The notes under the pieces were generated by a model. That model made no database searches. It saw nothing but the letters and a program-made list of their open reading frames with translations, and was not told the origin of the DNA. The position numbers were made by a program, and so were the translations under genes. Positions 26,386 to 32,742 of a stretch of 38,068 nucleotides of DNA are shown one piece after another; position 1 is the first letter of the stretch; each line of letters starts with the position of its first letter. This stretch comes from CALARM01 sp964431735 (GTDB taxonomy: Bacteria; Vulcanimicrobiota; SpSt-956; JAKJGF01): the NCBI GenBank assembly GCA_964431735.1, contig CAYSLJ010000060.1, forward strand, positions 1 to 38,068, given 5' to 3'.

Positions 26386-27396
26386 TTATTGATACATACG
26401 GGGCAGACGTTTTTTCCACGACGTAGGTATGATTTTATCAAGGGCATCGTCGGCAGTCACAATACCGTGAAGCTTTTTGTTGTTATCTATAACAGGCACG
26501 GCAAGGAGATTGTATTTTGCAACAACCTGGGCTACTTTATCCTGACTTTCCGTCAGCCTGACACTTACAATGCGTCTGTGCATAAAATCCGATACATGAG
26601 TTCCCGGCCGTGCCAGTATAAGATCCTTCAGGGAAAATACACCTTCCAGTTTTCCTTTTTTATCCGTTACATAAACATAGAATATTGTTTCTGCTTCCTG
26701 CCATGCTTCTCTGAGTAAAGATATGGCTTTCTCTGCTGTAACATCGGGAGGTACTGCCACAAATTCCGTTGTCATAATACCTCCTGCCGTGTCTTCATGA
26801 TAGGTCAACAGTTTACGTACATCTGCTGCTTCTTCTACTTCCATCAATTTAAGTATTTCTTTACTTCTGTCTTCCGGCATTTCTGCCAGCAGGTCTGCCG
26901 CATCGTCAGGCGCCATTTCTTCAAGCACATCTGCCACTCTTTCATCAGGCATAGTTTCTACCAGGGTGGCCTGAAATTCTGTTTCCACCTCTTCAAGGGT
27001 ATCTGCCACAGTCTTTACATCAAGCGATTCCAGCAGTTTTTTACTTTCGGCGCGGCTCAGATCACTTATTATTTCTGCCAGATCGGCAGGATGGAGTTCG
27101 GTAATCTTGTTACCGGGAACCTTGAGCCTCATAAATTCATTTCCCGGGAGTAATTCTACATCATGCCAGGCAATAGTTCCGGGATTCAGTTCTTTGCCGA
27201 AATAACCGGCAAGCTTCTGCGTTACCTTTCTTATGCCGAGACGCCTCAGGAGACCTACTTCNNNNNNNNNNNNNNNNNNNNNNNNNNNNNNNNNNNNNNN
27301 NNNNNNNNNNNNNNNNNNNNNNNNNNNNNNNNNNNNNNNNNNNNNNNNNNNNNNNNNNNNNACAGGTTTATTGAGCAGGTCAGTTAAATAGATCAT
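26386..27396 (-). CDS. soluble MgtE_N/CBS protein with PRC-type N-terminus (interrupted by assembly gap)
   Basis: Soluble regulatory protein, 336 codons as drawn but with a 100-N gap after residue 11. From residue ~46: LLRRLG, then a superhelical MgtE intracellular N domain (LHPADLAEIISDL, repeated acidic EEMAPDDAADLLAEMP units) and two CBS domains (GGIMTTEFVAVPPDVT, HVSDFMHRRIVSVR, LAVPVIDNNKKLHGIVTADD). The MgtE membrane domain is absent. In MgtE these domains bind Mg2+ and gate the channel. Here they would act in trans. GGAGG precedes the ATG, and the gene follows its paralogue by 71 bp on the same strand. The paralogue suggests that about 118 residues, a PRC-barrel region, are hidden by the gap. 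Confidence 0.85.
   Translation of the reverse strand: MIYLTDLLNKPXXXXXXXXXXXXXXXXXXXXXXXXXXXXXXXXXXEVGLLRRLGIRKVTQKLAGYFGKELNPGTIAWHDVELLPGNEFMRLKVPGNKITELHPADLAEIISDLSRAESKKLLESLDVKTVADTLEEVETEFQATLVETMPDERVADVLEEMAPDDAADLLAEMPEDRSKEILKLMEVEEAADVRKLLTYHEDTAGGIMTTEFVAVPPDVTAEKAISLLREAWQEAETIFYVYVTDKKGKLEGVFSLKDLILARPGTHVSDFMHRRIVSVRLTESQDKVAQVVAKYNLLAVPVIDNNKKLHGIVTADDALDKIIPTSWKKRLPRMYQ
27262..27361. other. assembly gap (100 N)
   Basis: Exactly 100 N inside the MgtE_N/CBS gene. By alignment with the paralogue the true missing length is nearer 350 bp, so 100 is probably a placeholder. Confidence 0.95.
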
Positions 27397-27467
27397 AAGT
27401 TATCCTCCCGGCTATATGAATTAAACTTATTTTAATTTAAATGGATAAGTAAGTCAAATTTTTACCT

Positions 27468-28715
27468 TTATCCTCTTCTTCTTTTCGGTTTCAGCAGTTC
27501 ATAAACAACATCATTTACTATGACCACACCAACCATAATTCCATTCTCATCAATGACCGGTAATGACGGAAGGTTATATTTTGAAATAATATTGATCATA
27601 GAATTTAAATTATCAGTATCTCCTACTGATATAATAGTGTGAGCCATAATATCGGAAAGTTTTCTGTCCGGTTCTGCTATTACAAGGTCTCTCAGAGACA
27701 GTCCTCCCCGGAGCTTTTGATTCTCATCTGTAATATAGAGATAATAAATTTTATCTTCCTCAGGCTTCAGTCTTCTGAGTTCCTGAATGGTCTCCGATAC
27801 TGTGAAATTCATGTCAAGATAAAATAAATCTGCCGACATGATGCTTCCCACCGTATTATCAGGGTATTCCATCAGTTCTTTTACTTCTTCCGAAACCTCT
27901 TTAGACATTTCATTCAGCAGTTCTTCCGCATGGTCTTCCTTTAAGTCATCCAGTATATCTGCCACTTCGTCTGCAGGCATTTTTTCAAGCACATCTGCTG
28001 CTTCTTCTACGGACATGCTTTCCAGAATATGCACCTGTGCATCTGTCTCAAGTTCTTCCAGGACATCTGCAGCTTTTTCTTCGTCAAGGGAAGCGAATAT
28101 CTGTGCCTGTGCTTTTTTATCAAGTTCTTCTATAATATCGGCAAGGTCAGAAGGGTGAAGAGTTGAGAGTTTTGTATGAGATTTTGAAAGTTTTATGTCT
28201 CTTTTTTCTGTCATAATAGCCTCTACGTTTTCCCATAATATTAAATTACTGCCAATATCTCTATGGAAGAATTTCAGCAGATTTTTTATTATTTTTGCCC
28301 ATCCGAGCCTTCGCAGGAGTCCTTCGAGGCCTACATCTACTGCAATTACCATCACTTCTCCCGACTTTATCAGAGCACAACCTATATCATTGACTCTTAC
28401 GACTTTTCTTCCGTTAACATCCACTATCTGTTTGTCCAGAATATGATGGGCCAGCTGAACAGTATTTTCTTTTGAAATATCTATATCTTTTACTTCTCTA
28501 CAGAAGAGTCTGTAATCGTTTTTTTCTTTTCCTATATTGAAAGTGGAAAAATCTATATATTTTATTTCTTTCCCTGTATGAACCTTTGCCGCAATAACCC
28601 TTGGACTGGCTCCGTCAATTTCTGCAACCAGATCCTCAAGTCTTCCTATATATCTGCGATCTTCCGAAAAGATTTTATTGCCGAGAATTCTGCTTAAATA
28701 AAATTTGTTTATCAT
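27468..28715 (-). CDS. soluble PRC-barrel / MgtE_N / CBS-pair protein
   Basis: 415 aa. Two PRC-barrel-like segments (SRILGNKIFSEDRRYIGRLE near 8-27, and IVDVNGRKVVRVNDI near 97-111) are followed by LLRRLGWAKI, a MgtE_N superhelix (about 185-290, repeated EEKAADVLEELETD and EEAADVLEKMPADEV units, highly acidic) and a CBS pair (about 290-410). There is no transmembrane segment. It has the same architecture as the next gene, so the two arose by duplication. In MgtE, the N and CBS domains bind several Mg2+ and close the pore when Mg2+ is high. Co-occurrence with the Nramp-like transporter upstream suggests a sensor or gate for that transporter. AAGGAGGA lies about 6 nt before the ATG. Confidence 0.88.
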   Translation of the reverse strand: MINKFYLSRILGNKIFSEDRRYIGRLEDLVAEIDGASPRVIAAKVHTGKEIKYIDFSTFNIGKEKNDYRLFCREVKDIDISKENTVQLAHHILDKQIVDVNGRKVVRVNDIGCALIKSGEVMVIAVDVGLEGLLRRLGWAKIIKNLLKFFHRDIGSNLILWENVEAIMTEKRDIKLSKSHTKLSTLHPSDLADIIEELDKKAQAQIFASLDEEKAADVLEELETDAQVHILESMSVEEAADVLEKMPADEVADILDDLKEDHAEELLNEMSKEVSEEVKELMEYPDNTVGSIMSADLFYLDMNFTVSETIQELRRLKPEEDKIYYLYITDENQKLRGGLSLRDLVIAEPDRKLSDIMAHTIISVGDTDNLNSMINIISKYNLPSLPVIDENGIMVGVVIVNDVVYELLKPKRRRG

Positions 28716-28735
28716 AAAAAGTCCTCCTTATATGC

Positions 28736-28889
28736 GTGACGCGTAACGCGTAACGCGTGACGGGTGGTTCGTGATGCGTGACGCGTTACGCGTAACGCGT
28801 GACGGGTGGTTCGTGATGCGTAATGCGTAACGCTTTTCACTTTTCACTTTTCACTTTTCACTCTTCACGACTCACCCCTCACTCCTCAC
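28736..28889. repeat. 22-unit heptad array with 42-bp higher-order repeat
   Basis: Fourteen GTnAnGC-type units (28736-28833) followed by eight nnnTCAC units (28834-28889), without a register slip in 154 bp. Six-unit blocks starting at 28736 and 28778 are near-identical, giving a 42-bp higher-order repeat. The distal unit contains the TGA stop of the Nramp-like gene. Confidence 0.9.
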
Positions 28890-30130
28890 TGAACAAATGG
28901 CATAACCAGAAGTATAACAGTAAGAATTATTACGAATATAACCGTAAGCCATGCGATAATATTAAAAAAACGTGAATTTACATATTCTCCCATGAGTTCT
29001 CTGTTATTCGTGAGTCTGAGCATATAAATGAGAATTACAGGGAGAATAATACCATTGATTTCCTGTGAAATCAGCATGATTTTGACAAGAGGTATGGATG
29101 GGAGCAGGACAACTGCTGCTCCTATGACTATAAAGAAAGCTATTATAGTGTAAAATACGGAAGCTTCACGGAATTTCTTGTCCAGGCCGTTTTCAAAACC
29201 GAAAGCCTCTGTGACTGCATAGGCAGTAGACAGGGGGAGTATGTGAGCTCCCAGTAAAGATGCACCGAATAAACCTGCGGCAAATAGAAGAGAAGCATAT
29301 TCTCCTGCCAGAGGTTTAAGAGCCTGCGCGGCATCGCCTGCGGTTTCTATTGTTATGCCTGCTTTGTAAAGAGTCGCCGCAGTGGTAATAATGATGAAAA
29401 AAGCCACGAAATCTGTTATGAAAGCGCCAATAAACACATCAATCATTTCATATCCGTAATGTTTTATATCCAGACCTTTATCCACAACTGCAGCCTGAAG
29501 ATAAAACTGCATCCACGGAGTAATTGTTGTGCCGATCATGGCGATAAACAAAAATACAAAATTCTGATTCCAGCTGAAAGAAGGTATAAAAGTGTGTTTC
29601 ATCACTTCATGCCAGTCAGGTTTGACTATAAAGCCTGATATGATATATGTTATATACACAAGAGACAGTATGAGAAAGGCTGTTTCGGCTTTTTTATAGG
29701 AACCTCCTGTGACGACTATCCATACTAAAAGAGCTACGGCAGGAACAGAAATGTATTTTGAAATATGAAATAATTCCATACTTGCAGCAACTCCTGCAAA
29801 TTCCGCTATTGTTGTGGCGAAATTGGCTATGAAAAGTGTTGACATGGCAAGGAAAGTCATTTTTACTCCGAAATTTTCCCTTATGAGAGCGGAAAGACCT
29901 TTCCCTGTGACAATACCCATTCTGGCACACATTTCCTGTATAACTGCAAGACTGATGGTTATAAGGAAAAGTCCCCAGAGCATAGTATAACCGTAAGAAG
30001 CTCCCACACAGGAATAGGTTGCTATGCCTCCTGCATCGTTGTCTGCATTTGCCGTGACAAGTCCGGGGCCTATGATACTTAAGAGGAGAAGTAATTTTGT
30101 TATTTTTTTGTTTTTAAAGATTGACTTCAT
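28886..30130 (-). CDS. Nramp-related divalent cation transporter (probably Mg2+-type)
   Basis: 414 aa, about 11 membrane helices, LeuT-like Nramp fold. The TM1 motif, DPGN in Mn/Fe transporters, reads DAGG (D32-G35, in GPGLVTANADNDAGGIAT). The TM6 motif normally ending MPH reads TTITPWM, so the transition-metal-selecting Met is Thr204 and the His is Trp206. Loss of that Met is known in Nramp-related magnesium transporters, so Mg2+ is the likely substrate. Two soluble MgtE_N/CBS proteins follow in the same direction. The start has GGGAGG about 10 nt upstream, at the end of a 290-nt leader with its own promoter. The stop codon lies in a heptad array. Confidence 0.85.
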   Translation of the reverse strand: MKSIFKNKKITKLLLLLSIIGPGLVTANADNDAGGIATYSCVGASYGYTMLWGLFLITISLAVIQEMCARMGIVTGKGLSALIRENFGVKMTFLAMSTLFIANFATTIAEFAGVAASMELFHISKYISVPAVALLVWIVVTGGSYKKAETAFLILSLVYITYIISGFIVKPDWHEVMKHTFIPSFSWNQNFVFLFIAMIGTTITPWMQFYLQAAVVDKGLDIKHYGYEMIDVFIGAFITDFVAFFIIITTAATLYKAGITIETAGDAAQALKPLAGEYASLLFAAGLFGASLLGAHILPLSTAYAVTEAFGFENGLDKKFREASVFYTIIAFFIVIGAAVVLLPSIPLVKIMLISQEINGIILPVILIYMLRLTNNRELMGEYVNSRFFNIIAWLTVIFVIILTVILLVMPFVQ

Positions 30131-30420
30131 TTTTTATTTACCTCCCTGTGTTACAGAGCCGGTTTTTGTAACACATGTGTTTTAACCATGTGAATTATTA
30201 CAGGTTGAAATAAACAGGATATTATCAGAGGTCTGTTCTTTTTATCGAAGTGCCGGTAATGAAGGTCAATCAGCGGAAATTAGAAATTTCCTGACAGAGA
30301 GGCCTTTTTATATACCACATCAGTCAAAGAACCTCTGAAAAACATGGCTAAAGGGACGCTTTCTGAAGATTCTTCCATTGTGATACCCCCTCTGTTGAAA
30401 GACATTAATCTCTAAATTTC
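30131..30420 (-). promoter_or_regulatory. 290-nt structured leader of the Nramp/CBS operon
   Basis: From the predicted transcription start near 30420, the leader contains a 32-codon ORF (30280-30378). Next to the transporter's ribosome-binding site it has a 9-bp stem TGTGTTACA/TGTAACACA (arms 30167-30175 and 30147-30155), immediately before GGGAGG. A second stem CACATG/CATGTG (30187-30192 and 30172-30177) shares four bases with it, so the two cannot form together. Also, CAGAGG inside the ORF (30332-30337) is complementary to CCTCTG downstream (30226-30231). The layout suggests leader-peptide-coupled control. Confidence 0.5.
30280..30378 (-). CDS. putative 32-aa leader peptide upstream of the Nramp-like gene
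   Basis: The ORF begins MEESSESVPLAMFFRG and ends KKASLSGNF. AGAGGGGG (30386-30393) sits 7 nt before the ATG, a strong ribosome-binding site, and the start is about 42 nt from the predicted transcription start. The N-terminus has three Glu and a Pro within nine residues. In Salmonella MgtL, acidic/Pro-rich starts destabilise ribosomes at low Mg2+ and switch on the downstream Mg2+ transporter gene. A similar role is inferred here. The alternative is a non-regulatory small protein. Confidence 0.5.
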   Translation of the reverse strand: MEESSESVPLAMFFRGSLTDVVYKKASLSGNF

Positions 30421-30426
30421 ACCTAA

Positions 30427-30454
30427 ATTATACTCTTTAATATTCATATGTCAA
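30427..30454 (-). promoter_or_regulatory. consensus sigma-70 promoter of the Nramp/CBS operon
   Basis: TTGACA (30449-30454) and TATAAT (30427-30432) on the minus strand are both perfect, with a 16-bp spacer. The transcript starts about 290 nt before the transporter gene. Confidence 0.8.
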
Positions 30455-30522
30455 TTGAAAATAAAAATATTTTATCGTCAAATTGACAGGAGTTTTTTTG
30501 ATATTTAAAGAAAACAATAGTA

Positions 30523-30738
30523 ATAATGACCCGAGCATAAGTATGTAATAAAACAGGACTTACGCATTTTGTCATTGCGAGGAGCTAAGCGACGAAGCAA
30601 TCCCAACGGTTTCTGTTGTAATGATGGGATTGCTTCGCTTCGCTCGCAATGACAGGCTTCTCTTTACTTTTTGCGTAAGTCCTGATAAAAGTCTTCCTTA
30701 CGTCACGTATTATGTATTATTTATGCTCACCACAGTAA
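30523..30738 (+). mobile_element. MITE family A copy, interrupted by another element
   Basis: The ends read AATGACCCGAGCATAA and TTATGCTCACCACAGTAA. Without the inner insertion (30554-30684) and one target copy, the element is about 79 bp and matches the family consensus across the junction. Its core is reduced to a single CGTCACG unit. Confidence 0.75.
30554..30684. mobile_element. 131-bp palindromic element nested in a MITE
   Basis: Perfect 13-bp terminal inverted repeats (CAGGACTTACGCA at 30554-30566 and its complement at 30672-30684) enclose a long hairpin. Its arms begin GTCATTGCGAGG (30571) and end CTCGCAATGAC (30653) around the shared core AAGCAATCCCA. It is flanked by perfect 6-bp direct repeats ATAAAA (30548-30553, 30685-30690). 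The inner hairpin resembles GTCATTGCGAGG-type palindromes seen in many unrelated bacteria. Confidence 0.85.
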
Positions 30739-30740
30739 AC

Positions 30741-30845
30741 TTATTGACCTGAGCATAAGCATGTAATAAAGGTTTTCCTCCCGTCACGCGTTACGCGTTA
30801 CGCGTCACGAGAGCAGTTATGTATTATTTATGCTCACTTCAGTAT
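30741..30845 (+). mobile_element. MITE family A copy, tandem to the previous one
   Basis: From TTATTGACCTGAGCATAA to TTATGCTCACTTCAGTA with a core of three ACGCGT palindromes. It lies 2 bp after the interrupted copy in the same orientation. Its right end supplies an ATG (30830) in frame with the next gene. Confidence 0.75.
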
Positions 30846-30865
30846 TTTATGAGGGTTTGAATTTT

Positions 30866-31453
30866 ATGAATACATCTTCCTGTATATTCTGTGGTAAAAA
30901 AGCAGAAGATAACAGTTTTTTTTGCGGAAACTGTAATAAAGAATCTATAGAATCCGATTTTCTTGATAATCCGATTAAAGTGTCGGGAAAAGAAACAGTA
31001 AATAGTGATGACAGAATAAGAGAATTAAAAAAGGAAATATATGCCCTTGCAGCGGAAAAGAGTAAAATAGAATTACACGATTTAAATCCGCTGGTGAAAA
31101 ATCCTGAATATGATATTTATCAGATTGGATGCAGGAAAAGGGTACGCATAATGTCTGTAATAAGTGGTTTATGTATATCTTCTTTCCTTATAATACCTCT
31201 AATATGTAATATGTTCAATATTGATCCATATCTTATATGGAATGGTTATCCATACCTTATATTTGAGGGTTTTATAGTGTTATTTATGTTTTTTGTGATG
31301 GCTATGACAGCCTATAAAAATGAAAATTGTGCACCTCCTTCAAGTATATGTGATGAACAAAAGAGAAACACTGTACTGGCCGGATTGGATGATATTGATG
31401 TGCAGATATATAAGAAAAGAGAAGAAATTGAAGAATTAAAAAATATGAAATAG
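30866..31453 (+). CDS. zinc-ribbon membrane protein of unknown function
   Basis: 195 aa. The N-terminal CIFCGKKAEDNSFFCGNC is a CxxC/CxxC zinc ribbon. A Lys/Glu-rich helix follows (about 45-75), then two membrane helices (about 95-120 and 132-155, with a short polar link), and a C-terminal charged coiled coil (KKREEIEELKNMK). GAGGG at 30851-30855 is 10 nt before the ATG at 30866. The in-frame ATG at 30830 lies in the MITE. The next gene follows 66 nt downstream with a strong ribosome-binding site, so the two may form an operon. The topology puts both termini in the cytoplasm. Confidence 0.65.
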   Translation: MNTSSCIFCGKKAEDNSFFCGNCNKESIESDFLDNPIKVSGKETVNSDDRIRELKKEIYALAAEKSKIELHDLNPLVKNPEYDIYQIGCRKRVRIMSVISGLCISSFLIIPLICNMFNIDPYLIWNGYPYLIFEGFIVLFMFFVMAMTAYKNENCAPPSSICDEQKRNTVLAGLDDIDVQIYKKREEIEELKNMK

Positions 31454-31519
31454 AAAAAAATATGAAATATTTTTCAATTTTTTACGACTGTTGAGTCAAA
31501 GAAAAAGGAGGGACTGGAA

Positions 31520-32515
31520 ATGGCAGCAAAAGAAAAATTATCAAAATACATAATTAAAACGGCTCTGAAGGAACTTCAGGAGAATAAAAGATATTCAAAT
31601 ATTGAGGACATAAGAAAAGACCTTGAAGAAGAACTTGCAGAAGAAGGTTATGAACTGACTGATGAAGACAGAGGGAAGATCAAGTCTATTGTAGAAGATG
31701 AGGCATATACAGGACGCTTCAGTATAGATGACATCTTTCTGAAGAGACTGAAAAATAAAAAATACTGGCCTGTCGCCACCGTAATTGTAGGAGTAATAAT
31801 TTTTGTTATCACCAATATCATAGGAGCCCTTATTGAATACTGCGTACAGAAACCTTTAAGCGGAAATGATCCTGTTCCCGCTACCGTTATAGCAGCTTTT
31901 TTTCAGCTGCCGTCAAAAGTGGAGGGAACAAACCTGGACTTTAAAGTTACTCTTCAGAATCAGTTAAAAAATGAACCTCTGAAAGATCTTGTACTCTTTG
32001 CTTCTGCAGAAGACAATGTGACAAAAATTAATATAGACATCCTCCCGCCAAATGCCACTCCGAAACCGATTGACGGAAAGATTGATATTGCAAGTGTAAA
32101 TAAAAAAGATTTCCTGTTCAGTGCCTATATCATAGGTTCCAATGTGAGTTTTCAGTCAGAACCTATCAGGATTGAAAGAGATATGAAGGTTCCCGGCGCC
32201 ATGATAGCCAGAGAAATATCTCCGTCAGGGAAAGACAGTCCTTCCGTACAGGGAAGTACCATGATTGCATATGATGAGAGCATGGATAGTAAAAATGAAA
32301 TGCATTATAAGAATCAGTCAGGAGAAATAGAAGAAAAACCTCTTTCATTAAATTTTAAAGAAGTAAATTCGGATAAACTGGCAGAAGATATTATAGAAAA
32401 GATAAATAATCTTCCTCATGATAATCTTCAATATAAGAGCAATATTCAAATTTTAAAAGCTCTTTCTATGTCAGGAAGTGTAAAAGCAAAAGATTTTATG
32501 GAGAAGAATAAGTAA
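31520..32515 (+). CDS. single-pass membrane protein of unknown function
   Basis: 331 aa. A charged N-terminal cytoplasmic part (1-78, mostly helical, EDIRKDLEEELAEEGYELTD) is followed by one membrane helix (about 84-106, WPVATVIVGVIIFVITNIIG). An extracytoplasmic region follows with a beta-sandwich-like part (about 118-210, TVIAAFFQLPSKVEGTNLDF) and a charged, likely helical C-terminal part with KLAEDIIEKINNLPHDN. GGAGGG about 8 nt upstream supports the start. It pairs with the zinc-ribbon membrane gene and may be an assembly or signalling partner. I do not recognise the family. Confidence 0.65.
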   Translation: MAAKEKLSKYIIKTALKELQENKRYSNIEDIRKDLEEELAEEGYELTDEDRGKIKSIVEDEAYTGRFSIDDIFLKRLKNKKYWPVATVIVGVIIFVITNIIGALIEYCVQKPLSGNDPVPATVIAAFFQLPSKVEGTNLDFKVTLQNQLKNEPLKDLVLFASAEDNVTKINIDILPPNATPKPIDGKIDIASVNKKDFLFSAYIIGSNVSFQSEPIRIERDMKVPGAMIAREISPSGKDSPSVQGSTMIAYDESMDSKNEMHYKNQSGEIEEKPLSLNFKEVNSDKLAEDIIEKINNLPHDNLQYKSNIQILKALSMSGSVKAKDFMEKNK

Positions 32516-32519
32516 GCAA

Positions 32520-32585
32520 GTGAGAGGTGAATACTGAGTGGACGGGATAATTTCCACTCACTATTCACTTTTCACTTTTCACTTT
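32520..32585. repeat. heptad hairpin array (GTGAGAG / TTTTCAC)
   Basis: It begins 5 nt after the preceding stop. GTGAGAG and GTGAATA units face CACTCAC, TATTCAC and TTTTCAC units, with TCAC at 32558, 32565, 32572 and 32579. The rest of the gap to 32742 is AT-rich, with a TGTCA/TGACA inverted pair near 32650-32668 and no clear promoter. Confidence 0.85.
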
Positions 32586-32742
32586 TATATAAAAAAGAGG
32601 ATAATTTCTTAAATAATCGAATAAAACTTTTAAACTGAAGATTATACTGTCATGCATTTTGTGACATCTATATATATTTTTATGAGATGACGCGAAATAA
32701 TAGGCAAATTTATTTAAAAATATTTAAGGAGGTAATTTAAAT

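Noticed and set aside
28736..28889. Possible CRISPR array
   Set aside because: Units are 7 nt with no spacers, no 23-40-nt repeats and no cas genes anywhere in the window.
30380..30430. M-box (Mg2+) riboswitch start, because TTAGGTGA occurs just after the Nramp promoter
   Set aside because: Only the first eight bases resemble the M-box. The conserved downstream helices and GC-rich junction segments are absent, and a leader ORF fits better.
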